Notes under the pieces: generated by a model
Seen by the model: the letters and a program-made list of their open reading frames with translations, nothing else
Database searches by the model: none
Told to the model about the DNA's origin: nothing
Position numbers and translations under genes: made by a program
Source: Amia ocellicauda
Lineage: Eukaryota > Chordata > Actinopteri > Amiiformes > Amiidae
DNA length: 64,000 nt
Reading direction: 5' to 3'
Assembly (NCBI RefSeq): GCF_036373705.1
Contig: NC_089856.1
Span: 32,584,298 to 32,648,297 of the forward strand
In this document: one piece after another, positions 54,116-64,000 of the stretch
How positions within the stretch are numbered: position 1 is the first letter of the stretch
Layout of the letters: each line of letters starts with the position of its first letter

Positions 54116-56080
54116 TGTACGGATTGGACGCTGTCTTTCATCTCCCTGCCTGATACACAAGCTTTTAATGTTCATATTTGTCCTGCAACAACACCAAGCA
54201 TCTTGAGGCAATTCTCAATGCTGTTAAAATTGCGATCAACTAAGCAAATAACCTGTGCACAAGATCTGAGAAAATATCAAAGAATCCATTCCACCAGCAA
54301 GTTAATTTATTACTCCTCATTTAGTATCTCAATCTCTTTAATCTGTGTAAGTTTTTTCCTAAGACATATTTCTTTTTCTAGATGTAATGTATTCCTTCTC
54401 ATTCTTTAGTCTTATACATGCTTAGAGTTCCTGCAACTGAAATATAGTCAAGTACAGAGAACATCTTTACATGTCAACATCAATTTACCCACCAATGAAT
54501 GACAATTAAAGCTCCAGCAGTCCACAAAAAATGACCTCTTATTTTTAGCTTTGTTTTTACTTATGAGCTGACTTCTCCAAAGGAGGTACAGTACAAAGGC
54601 TTAGCCATGAGGGGAGCTTTGGAATATCTTAACAGGGAATTTTAAATGTTCACAGGGGTATCTACTTATTCATCCCATGTATAATGCTTAGCTTCCAAGG
54701 CATAAATCATAATTGATGGATAGTTCCAAAACATTCAAAGCCTTCTAAGCATATGGTCTCTGGAGTTTAAATGCTGCTCTGTCTATTTTTACACGTGCTT
54801 TAGGATTTCTCTGCCAGCCCTTGGGTCGAGATCATTATATTCAGAGCACTTTCTGTGTTTTTTAAGAATACAGCCATTGATTCCACAAATATTGTTTTTT
54901 AATTTCCAAAAAGGGCGCCAGACCTGTGGAAAACAAAACAGGGAAATTGTTTTCTTTTCTCCTTCTGCTTGTCTTAATTAGGATGAAATATTCCATTTAA
55001 TTATATCTGCTTGGTCAATATGAAACTGCAGTTGAATTATAATAACCAATTCAGTAAATGCACAAGGTAGCGCACAATATACCCGTTTAATGACATGACA
55101 GGGAAAGAATGAATATGCAATCTGATTAGGTTTTTTTTATCTGTCGGTTATGTTTTTGAACACAAGTTGAGTTGGAGTCGTGCATCAGGAAGATCAAGAA
55201 ATGGAAACATCACAAGGCATTTACCACTGTAGAGGAGATACATCAAAAGCTGCATAATATGCCGGCACATTACAAACTTTTTAAACCTGCCTAGCCCTAG
55301 AAATCATCCTGCTCTGATTAATTCAAAATTAAATTAAAAAGAAAATTAGTATTCTGGAATAATGTTCTACTATATGCTTAGTTTTTAAATGACACCTCAG
55401 GTAATGGTGTCGAGCAAACGATTACATTATAATAAAGACATTGGACTTGTTCCCAATACTAAATTGAATTCCAAAAGACAGGAACATTTCACTTAGTTGA
55501 TCCCTCTGAGCACATGCTTGGTAGAGGGCAGTATTGTAAAATGACCCATTTAATAGATTTGGGAAGTGAATCACATTTAGCAATCTCTATGTACGAGAAT
55601 ACCGTCCATTCACAATGAATGATGCTGCAATTCATATGGTATCAAACAAGTTCACAGTAATCATCAGAACAACAGATTTGCCTGTAAATCCTCCCAATCA
55701 CTAATAAATCACCTCTCCTACCTCAAGTCTCTGTCTGAGGAGTCCATTTCAATGAGCCCCCTGGGAGTATTTGTAAGTGACTCGTACCTATTAAAACACT
55801 ATTTATCACTTCAAGACAAAACAAACAAAAAAACATCAGGCATCTTCATCTTTCATTCTACATATTTAACATGTTTCTGAATATATTATTTAAAATGGGT
55901 GTGCAAAAGGCATTAACACAGACAAATAAAATTTCCACCAGAGGTTCTCAACCCTCCACATAAATAAAATAACTTGTAATGAGAGAGCTGCAATATTGAG
56001 TGTCTCTAGGCCACTAGGTTTCCTACCACAAGTTGTTCCGACCTCTAAAACAATTTAAAGACAATATTTGTCTTTATGTA
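54116..56080. other. Intergenic DNA, no gene seen
   Basis: AT-rich sequence between two copies of the same Tc1-like family. No conserved exon or other element recognised. Confidence 0.5.
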
Positions 56081-57631
56081 CAGTGGGGGGAAAAAGTATT
56101 TGATCCCTTGCTGATTTTGTACGTTTGCCCACTGACAAAGAAATGATCAGTCTATAATTTTAATGGTAGGTGTATTTTAACAGTGAGAGACAGAATAACA
56201 ACAAAAAAATCCAGAAAAACGCATTTCAAAAAAGTTATACATTGATTTGCATGTTAATGAGGGAAATAAGTATTTGATCCCCTATCAATCAGCAAGATTT
56301 CTGGCTCCCAGGTGTCTTTTATACAGGTAACGAGCTGAGATTAGGGGCAGTCTTTTAAAGGGAGTGCTCCTAATCTCAGCTCGTTACCTGTATAAAAGAC
56401 ACCTGTCCACAGAAGCAATCAATCAATCAGATTCCAAACTCTCCACCATGGCCAAGACCAAAGAGCTGTCCAAGGATGTCAGGGACAAGACTGTAGACCT
56501 ACACAAGGCTGGAATGGGCTACAAGACCATCGCCAAGCAGCTTGGTGAGAAGGTGACAACAGTTGGTGCGATTATTCGCAAATGGAAGAAACACAAAATA
56601 ACTGTCAGCCTCCCTTGGTCTGGGGCTCCATGCAAGATCTCACCTCGTGGAGTTTCAATGATCATGAGAACGGTGAGGAGTCAGCCCAGAACTACACGGT
56701 GGCTGGCACCATAGTCACCAAGAAAACAATTGGTAACACACTACGCCGTGAAGGACTGAAATCCTGCAGCGCCCGTAAGGTTCCCCTGCTCAAGAAAGCA
56801 CATGTACAGGCCCGTCTGTAGTTTGCCAATGAACATCTGAATGATTCAGAGGAGAACTGGGTGAAAGTGGTGTGGTCAGATGAGACCAAAATCAAACTCT
56901 TTGGCATCAACTCAACTCACCGTGTTTGGAGGAGGAGGAATGCTGCCTATGACCCCAAGAACACCATCCCCACCGTCAAACATGGAGGGGGAAACATTAT
57001 GCTTGGGGGTGTTTTTCTGCTAAGGGGACAGGACAACTGCACCGCATCAAAGGGACGATGGACGTGGCCATGTACCGTCAAATCTTGGGTGAGAACCTCC
57101 TTCCCTCAGCCAGGGCATTGAAAATGGGTCGTGGATGGGTATTCCAGCATGACAATGACCCAAAACACACAGCCAAGGCTACAAAGGAGTGGCTCAAGAA
57201 GAAGCACATTAAGGTCCTGGAGTGGCCTAGCCAGTCTCCAGACCTTAATCCCATAGATAATCTGTGGAGGGAGCTGAAGGTTCGAGTTGCCAAACGTCAG
57301 CCTCAAAACCTTAATGACTTGGAGAGGATCTGCAAAGAGGAGTGGGACAAAATCCCTCCTGAGATGTGTGCAAACCTGGTGGCCCACTACAAGAAACATC
57401 TGACCTCTGTGATTGCCAACTAAGTCGAAGGGGTCAAATACTTATTTCCCTCATTAACATGCAAATCAATGTATAACTTTTTTGAAATGCGTTTTTCTGG
57501 ATTTTGTTGTTGTTATTCTGTCTCTCACTGCTAAAATACACCTACCATTAAAATTATAGACTGATCATTTCTTTGTCAGTGAGCAAACGTACAAAATCAG
57601 CAGGGGATCAAATACTTTTTTCCCCCCACTG
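56081..57631 (+). mobile_element. Full-length but inactive Tc1-like element with long inverted repeats
   Basis: 1,551 bp flanked by TA. Terminal inverted repeats of about 200 bp start CAGTGGGGGGAAAAAGTATT, with the TTTGATCCC direct repeat present at both ends of each terminal repeat (IR/DR arrangement). An additional inner hairpin lies at about 56310-56404, based on GTAACGAGCTGAGATTAGG. The transposase is broken, so the copy cannot be autonomous. Confidence 0.92.
56448..57423 (+). pseudogene. Tc1 transposase pseudogene
   Basis: Starts [14 protein letters not shown] with a helix-turn-helix ([10 protein letters not shown]) and ends near [14 protein letters not shown], both typical of fish Tc1 transposases. 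At least two frameshifts (about 56690 and 57050) and an in-frame TAG at 56819 interrupt it. The catalytic region still shows WSDETKIKLFG and QHDNDPKHT, but the third acidic position reads NPIDNLW where Tc1 proteins have Glu. Confidence 0.9.
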
Positions 57632-58313
57632 TATATATATTTAATTTATTTGACACATTAACCTTTTTACATTTTTATATAAGGCTCACCAATATTTGTA
57701 TTAATCTGTATGGTTTTAATTTTCCAACATTTAAATATTTTATTTTATTACCTGTTGATACTTGTCCAGATGATGTCAGAAATGTACTAATAAGTAAAAA
57801 ACATCTTTCGTTTTTTTTAGTTTTTAACGTCTACATTTACAGTATGACTGCAGAAGCATTCATGCAGCTAAATAATACCCTTTATATAACAGAATTTCCA
57901 GGTAGTATTGTGTAGAAAACTGGGAGGAGATTTTTGGAAAGCTCAACTATAGAATTTATAATGTAATTAATATGTAAGTAAAAACCCCATGGGCGGTGCA
58001 TTTTTGTTTTGTTTTGTTGTTAACAGATTTAACTGTGTTCTCCACAGCCACTCAACCGTAAACTAATCCTTAAAAAAGTGCTAGAAGGTATGATTCACAG
58101 TTTACAGCAAGGAATTATGATTCTCACATAATTAGTACCAAGATCAGAGATCAAACTGATCTTAATTAGGGCAAAGGTTCAATGTAGATGTAGATTTAGA
58201 TACTGCAGTTTTCAATATGTTGTGTTTAAATTTGTGTTGGCTAGGAATACATATCCCCTAGTATACAGCTTGGTTTATCTTTCTCTAGGTGTTGGTATTG
58301 GCCTTGTGGTTTA
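57632..58313. other. Intergenic DNA between Tc1-like elements
   Basis: AT-rich, no gene or repeat recognised. Confidence 0.5.
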
Positions 58314-58480
58314 CAGTGACTATAGAAAGTCTACACCCCTTTCAGCAATTTTTTTTGTTATTTTGCTGTGTCCATGCCTCAGAGTTTCATTCATTTAAAG
58401 GAGGATTTATACACATCATCTACACCCCATACTCCACACTGTTAAGGGGAAAAATATTTTATTGTGAATATGTATATGTA

Positions 58481-59620
58481 CTCAGCAAAAAAAGAAATGT
58501 CCCTTTTTCAGGACACTATTTTAAACATAATTTTGTAAAAATCCAAATAACTTTACAGATCTTTATTGTAAAGGGTTTAAACAATGTGTTCCATGCTTGT
58601 TCAATGAACCATAAACAATGAATGAACATGCACCTGTGGAAAGGTCGTTAAGACACTAACAGCTTACAGACAGTAGGCAATTAAGGTCACAGTTATAAAA
58701 ACTTAGGACACTAAAAAGATCTTTCTACTGACTCTAAAAAACACCAAAAGAAAGATGCCCAGGGTCCCTGCTCATCTGTGTGAATGTGCCTTAGGCATGC
58801 TGCAAGCAGGCATGAGGACTGAAGATGTGGCCAGGGCAATACATTGCAATGTCCGTACTGTGAAACGCCTAAGACAGCGCTACAGGGAGATAGGAAGGAC
58901 AGCTGATTGTCCTCGCAGTGGCAGACCACGTGTAACAACACCTGAACAGGATTAGTACATCCGAATATCACACCTGCGGGACAGGTACAGGATGGCAACA
59001 ACAACTGCCGAGTTACACATGGAACGCACAACCCCTCCATCAGTGCTCAGACTGTCCGCAATAGGCTGAGAGAGGCTGGACTGAGGGCTTGTAGGCCTGC
59101 TGTAAGGTAGGTCCTTACCAGACATCACCAGCAACAACGTCGCCTATGGGCACAAACCCACCTTCGCTGGACGTGATTTCCTGCAAGACAGGAATGTCAG
59201 TGTTCTGCCATGGCCAGTGAAGAGCCCAGATCTCAATCCCATTGAGCATGTCTGGGATCTGTTGGATCGCAGGGTGAGGGCTTGGGCCATTCCCCCCAGA
59301 AATGTCCGGGAACTTGCAAGTGCCTTGGTGGAAGAGTGGGGTAACATCTCACAGCAAGGACTGGCAAAGCTGGTGCAGTCCATGAGCAGGAGATGCACTG
59401 CAGTACTTAATGCAGCTGGTAACTGACTGTTACTTTTGATTGTGACCCCCCTTTGTTCAGGGACACAGTATTCCATTTCTGTTAGTCACATATCTGTGAA
59501 ACTTGTTCAGTTTATGTCTTAGTTGTTGAATCTTTTTATGTTCATACAAATATTTACACATGTTAAGTTTGCTGAAAATAAAAGCAGTTGAAAGTGAGAG
59601 GACGTTTCTTTTTTTGCTGA

Positions 59621-59622
<2 letters not shown>
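58481..59622 (+). mobile_element. Younger Tc1-like element with CTCAGCAAAAAAAG ends
   Basis: Ends CTCAGCAAAAAAAGAAATGTCC-like at the left and the near-exact complement at the right (one C/T difference in the first 20). About 1.1 kb, inserted into the older element. The transposase is broken and internally deleted. Confidence 0.8.
58755..59426 (+). pseudogene. Transposase pseudogene of the younger Tc1-like element
   Basis: The N-terminal helix-turn-helix part (MPRVPAHLCECALGML, DVARAIHCNVRTVKRL, SGRPRVTTPEQD) ends at a TAG at 58953. Further frames follow out of register, and the C-terminal part with SPDLNPIEHVWDLLDRRVRA is intact to 59426. The segment that should carry the first two catalytic Asp residues is missing, pointing to an internal deletion near 59150. 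Confidence 0.85.
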
Positions 59623-59624
<2 letters not shown>

Positions 59625-59670
<46 letters not shown>

Positions 59671-59672
59671 TT
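59625..59672. repeat. (TA)n(TG)n microsatellite at the element junction
   Basis: TA repeat followed by TG units right at the right end of the younger Tc1-like element; probably an expanded target TA. Confidence 0.85.
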
Positions 59673-59792
59673 TCACAATAAAATGGTGGTCTCTACCAAC
59701 TTTGTACACCTACATTTGCCAATATTTGACCATTCTTCTTTACAGAACTATTCAAACTTTGTCAAGTTCCTTGGGGACTTGCCAACTTCAAG

Positions 59793-60500
59793 TCATGCCA
59801 GAAATTTGAGATTGGATTTCTGTCCCCGTTTCAGCTTTCTTGAAGAGGGCAGCTGGACTTTCTGTACTATGCTCAATACATTTTCCCATCTATCCAGACA
59901 AGTAACCCAGTCCCTGCCAATGAGAAACATCCACATAACATGATGCTGCCACCAACAGGCTTCACAGTAGGGATGGTGTACTTTGAGTGATGCGCTTTGT
60001 TGTGTTTGCGACAAACATAACACTTTGCATTTAAGCCAAAAAATTCCAATATAGTTTCATCAGACAACAAAATTCCATATGTCTATACAATCTCCTGAGT
60101 GTTGTTTTTTGCATACTTTTATATGGGATTCAAGGATTCAAGCTTTCTTGATGAATGACTTCCTTTTTGCCACCCTAACAGGCTGGATTTGTGAAGTGCT
60201 TGGGATATTGTTGTCACATGCATACTTTGACCAGTTTTGGCCATAAAAGCCTGTAGTTCAAGTACAGTTGCCATTGGCCTCTTGGTAGCATCTCTGATCG
60301 GTTTCCTTCTTGCTTGGTCATCCACATTGGAGGGACAGTTTGATTTAGGCAGGGTCTTGGTTATGCCATACACATTCCAATCATCTTGACTGTGATCCGA
60401 GGGATATTTAAGGACTTAGATATGTTTTATATCCCTCCCCTGATCTGTACCTTTCAACAACTTTGTCCTGAAGTTCTTTTGAAAGCTCCTTGGTAACTAA
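59793..60500 (-). pseudogene. Tc1 transposase remnant of the outer element
   Basis: Minus-strand fragments in several frames: a helix-turn-helix start resembling TKELSKELQDKVVERYRSGEG near 60490-60430, then a middle part (RPMATVLELQAFMAKTG), and a catalytic fragment ([27 protein letters not shown]). It has frameshifts and lacks the C-terminal DDE part, which the younger insertion and deletion removed or displaced. Confidence 0.7.
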
Positions 60501-60858
60501 AGTTGAGTATTTTTTTAAATGCCCAGGATAGGGACCCTACAGGAACTACTGGATTTACCATGACATCTTGTGAATCATTACAATTTAACACAGGTGGAGG
60601 CCACTTAACTTGGTGTGTGATTTTGAAGACAATTGCTTACACCTGTGCAAATTTAGGATTGCTAAGGGGGTGGACACTTATCCAACCAAGCCATTTCATT
60701 TTTTATTTTTAAAACGTTCTATAATATTTTTTCACTTGGAAGTTGTGGAGTAGGATGTGTAGGTAAATGAAAACAACATAACCATTTTAATTCCAGGCTT
60801 TAAGGCAATGTTTTGTTTACGTTTTGAAAGGAGGTGCAGATTTTCTATAGGGCCCACT

Positions 60859-61956
60859 AACACCTTCGATTGATATTTGACTTTTAGTGTGTGAACCTTT
60901 TTTTCTTTACTTTTCGGAAGGTAGAAAAGAGCAGGAAGCAGAAATATAGCAAAGTGGTTGTGAAAAGACCTGTGATACTGAGAGTGACTGAGACCGAGTG
61001 TTGTTTCCTTCTAGAACATAAAAGGAATTTTGTGAGTGAATCTATTCAAAACAATCATATTTCTTGTTATCTGTGTAGGATAGGTATGTTTCAGTTATGA
61101 CATAAGGTTTGAGGTGTTGCTTATGCAGGAATAAAAACTCACACCGATTTCAAAACTAATTTCAACAGTTTATTTACACCTTAGCTTTTTGTTGAAGATA
61201 TTGTTTGCTGCACAGATACATCAGACTTGATTTGTCTTCATTTCACCAGGTTAATCACAGCACGTCAAAACATTTTACAGAAACATGATTGACATGGTCA
61301 TGGTCCTTATCTGGTATGTCAAAAATATTAAAAACTTTTAAAGGTAGTCAATAAGAACATTTTACATTCTAAGCTTTCAACTTCAATTGCTGTCAACATT
61401 CTACAGCACTATTTTTCAGAAAATATTTGTCTGTTCTGTCTGATATTAATATTGAAAGCATTTATCGCATCTTCAAAAAATAAACAATACAAGAAAACTT
61501 GCCAACCATTGCAAGACAGTTTCAGCTACAATAACAATTTAACTAATCATAAAAACAATACAAAGGCAGCTTGCATTTTTTTCCTGGTACTTACAGATTT
61601 TTTTTCGGTATTGATTATTATTTACATTGCAGCATTGAACACTCCTGTGCAGTTACAGTATTGGGAGTTGTGCACTTGAATTTAGATATTCTTTCTCCTT
61701 GTTCCTTTCCAGTTAAGAGCAACATTTTGCAAATTTGTCTGAATTAAACTGTTAAACTGAAAAAAACTAAATACATTTTTAAGTATAAATATAAGACATC
61801 AGTATGAATGTTTCTGAAATTAAAAATAATCAATTTGTGGATCATTTACAGTAATCCACCTGTATATACTGTATAGTAGACATGCTGCATTTTATATGTT
61901 GACTTGTATATGTTGACAGTTTGTAACAAGGTCAATACATTTCTTACTACATATAC
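60859..61956. other. Intergenic DNA, no gene seen
   Basis: AT-rich sequence between Tc1-like and LTR elements. Small frames (60891-61100, 61452-61679) have no recognisable domain. Confidence 0.5.
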
Positions 61957-62133
61957 TGTTATGACTAGTAGGTTTGTATTGGTAAAGAATGAGAGCATTA
62001 CTGTGAAAGTAAACAATCTTTATTCCTCCATCTTAGTGCAACAATCTCCTACTTCCTGTCAGCAGGAACTTAATAGTAATCTCACTGCGACGTCTATAGG
62101 CCAACTGTAGAACGGTACTTTTACAACACAACA
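61957..62133 (-). repeat. 3' LTR of the Ty3-type element
   Basis: 177 bp beginning TGTTGTGTTG directly after the polypurine tract and ending CATAACA in minus-strand sense, so it has TG...CA ends with a short TGTT/AACA inverted repeat. It contains AATAAA (GGAATAAAGATT), consistent with the transcript end. Short for a Ty3 LTR, but the borders agree with the polypurine tract. Confidence 0.75.
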
Positions 62134-62169
62134 TATTTCCCCTTTTTTAAGTTTTATTTCCTTGAGGTC

Positions 62170-64000
62170 TCAGTCCATTACAAAGTCTTTAGTCCATTGA
62201 GGAGGATTCCTTATCCGAACCCCTTTATAGGAAACAACAGGAGGTACAGGTTCTCTCAGCTGTGGACCAGGCTGGTTTGTGACACTACCAGTATTCAGCC
62301 TTGGCATCATTTCAGGGGAAGCGGACAGATGAGATGCATTCCATGTTTTCCCATCATCCAGCAGGTACGTACTGCAACCTTTCTTTCTCACCACGACCCT
62401 TGGTCTTCCAAGGTTTCTTTATCCTCACTTGATCCCCCAACTGAAATCTGGGAGTTTGTGTGCTGCAGTGATGATCAGTGTATTCTTTCATTTTTTTTTG
62501 TTTTTGTTCTACTCGTTTACGCATCTCCATGTCATTCAGAACAGGTGCAGTTGGTTGACTCATGTGTAGCTTGGTTCGCATCTGTCTTCCGTGAAGCAGC
62601 TGTGAAGGCGAGACTCCTGTTGTAGCATGGGGAGTTGCTCTATAATCCATAAGGAAATTTAGCACAAAGGCTTTTATGGTAGCTTCTATGGTAGCCGTTT
62701 GTAGAGCATCTTTCAACACCCGGTTGAAGCGTTCGACTTCACCATTTGCACGGGGATAGTACACAGATGATTTCAGGTGCTTGATTCCCCTTTTCCGCAA
62801 GAAATCATTGAATTCTCTGGATGTGAACTGTGTCCCGTTGTCCAAGACAAGTTCGCTAGGGTTTCCCTCTCGGCTAAAGAATGAAGCCAGGACCCTAATT
62901 ACAGTGTGAGTGTCCACCTGCGAAGCAAAGGCAATTTCAGGCCATTTACTGTAGTAGTCCACCAGTGTGATTACATAACTACAATCAGGGGGAGCAACTT
63001 CGAAAGGCCCAACGATGTCCAATGCAACTTTGTTCCAAGCCACTTCTGGTAAAGGCACTGGCTGAAGCAGTACAGTATGGGTTATAGCAGTTTTGTTATG
63101 TTGATTGCAGGTGGTACATGCTTTAATCGCAGCTTCTATGTGAGAGTCCATCTTAGGCCCCCAGTACACTTCCCACAGCCGCTGTTTTGTGCGTACAATA
63201 CCCTGGTGACTCTCATGAGCAAGATCTACAATCTTTTTCTGTAGGGAGACTGGAACTAGAAGACGATGAGTCCCTTGCACAATACAACTGTCCACTACTG
63301 CTAGTTCATTCCGAATGTGGTAGAATGGAGACATGTCAGAATCTTGTTTCATTTGACATGCAGGCCAGTGTTTCAACATTAGTGAGCTCAGCTTTGTCAG
63401 CACAGGACACGATAAGCAAGCAGCTTGAAATTCCTCTTTCGAAACAGCAGTGAGGCCTTCATAGATAGTTGCAACAGTCTCTACTGTCTCGTCATAAGCA
63501 CTGTCTGTAACAGGTAATGGTAATCTAGAAAGTCCATCAGCGACAGAGTTCGAAGATCCAGCTCTGTACTGAACATCATAGTTGTATTCCAGCAGATGAG
63601 CAGACCATCTTGCAATGCGCATTCCAGCTCGATTGTTTCCCTTTGTGGTCAGTAGAGTAGTCAAGGCTTGGTGGTCTGTATGCAGAAGGAACTTACTGCC
63701 CCATAACCATGTTCGCCATTTCTCGACAGCCCAGACAATGCTTCTTTTTCTACAATGGAATATTTCCTTTCAGCGTCTGATAAGCTCCGGGAGGCAAAAG
63801 CAACAGTTTGTTCGGTACCGGTCTCTATGAGCTGTGTAAGAACAGCACCAAGTCCATAGTCTGACGCATCTGTAGAGACAGCTATTGGTAACTTCGGATC
63901 AAACAGGGCTAGGGCAAGGCTGTTCACAATCATGTGCTTAACTTGGTCAAAACTGCACTGAGCAGCCTCAGTCCACTCAAACGTTTTATTCTTGCGCAGA
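62170..64000 (-). pseudogene. Ty3-type pol remnant: RNase H and integrase
   Basis: Reading from 64000: a thumb-like segment (FEWTEAAQCSFDQVKHM), RNase H (STDASDYGLGAVL, FASRSLSDAERKYS, then after a frameshift the RWSAHLLEYNYDVQY and ADGLSRLP end), integrase zinc finger (ESHQGIVRTKQRLWEVYWGP, CTTCNQHN), catalytic core (LDIVGPFEVAP, DNGTQFTS, YYPRANGEVERFNR) and a C-terminal region. Frame changes near 63700 and near 62390 break the frame, so this copy is not functional as it stands. The catalytic D, D and E positions of integrase are visible. Confidence 0.88.

Larger units (their letters stand above)
58314..60858 (-). mobile_element. Old Tc1-like element interrupted by a younger one
   Basis: Left end reads CAGTGACTATAGAAAGTC...ACACCCCTTTC, and the right end is its imperfect complement (CTATAGAAAATCTGCACCTCC), which is Tc1-like. 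Remnants of a transposase lie on the minus strand in the right part. A second Tc1-like element (58481-59622) and a TA tract interrupt it. The divergence of the ends and broken frames indicate age. Outer ends are accurate to a few bases only. Confidence 0.7.
61957..64000 (-). mobile_element. Ty3-type LTR retrotransposon, 3' part, runs off the window
   Basis: From the right edge, minus strand: end of reverse transcriptase, RNase H, integrase, a polypurine tract (AAAAAAGGGGAAAT at about 62134-62150) and a 3' LTR. Reverse transcriptase proper, gag and the 5' LTR must lie beyond 64000. No env-like frame is seen. Confidence 0.88.

Noticed and set aside
59560..59943. Open frame with a Tyr-Ile repeat
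   Set aside because: Translation of the TA/TG microsatellite joined to antisense of a transposase remnant.

Overview
The window is nuclear DNA of a vertebrate, most likely a ray-finned fish. The genes are split by GT-AG introns, and most of the sequence is AT-rich intron and intergenic DNA with microsatellites. The transposons (Tc1-like, Harbinger-like and hAT-like DNA elements, a tRNA-derived SINE, a Ty3-type LTR element) are of kinds common in fish. I did not identify the species. No bacterial or phage genes, CRISPR arrays or ordinary tRNA/rRNA genes are seen. Exon coordinates were worked out by hand from splice sites, reading phase and remembered human orthologues, so single junctions may be off by a few bases.

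Left part (1-31 kb). HTR2B (serotonin receptor 2B, + strand, 3 coding exons, complete) lies to the left of the first 16 coding exons of PSMD1 (26S proteasome subunit RPN2, - strand). About one third of PSMD1 is still missing at 19.7 kb and is not seen anywhere to the left, so HTR2B is nested antisense inside a PSMD1 intron, as in human 2q37. Upstream of PSMD1 and on the same strand is a three-exon C2orf72 homologue, which preserves human gene order and orientation.

Middle part (34-52 kb). A Ser/Thr-rich mucin-like secreted or membrane protein gene (- strand), which I do not recognise, carries an intact DD36E Tc1-type transposon in an intron. It stands head to head with a MUL1-like mitochondrial outer-membrane gene (+ strand) that ends without a visible RING domain. 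EIF2B5 (eIF2B epsilon, - strand, 16 coding exons, complete, about 712 aa) converges on the MUL1-like gene. Two nested Harbinger-type MITEs sit in the last EIF2B5 intron.

Right part (52-64 kb). I see no host gene. It holds a truncated and a near full-length but broken copy of one Tc1-like family, an older Tc1-like element with a younger one inserted in it, and the 3' part of a Ty3-type retrotransposon with its 177-bp 3' LTR, which runs off the right edge.

The host genes are unrelated housekeeping and signalling genes (proteasome, translation initiation, mitochondrial membrane, GPCR). There is no operon-like logic. The points of interest are the nested gene, the unrecognised mucin-like gene, the RING-less MUL1 paralogue and the layered transposon insertions.
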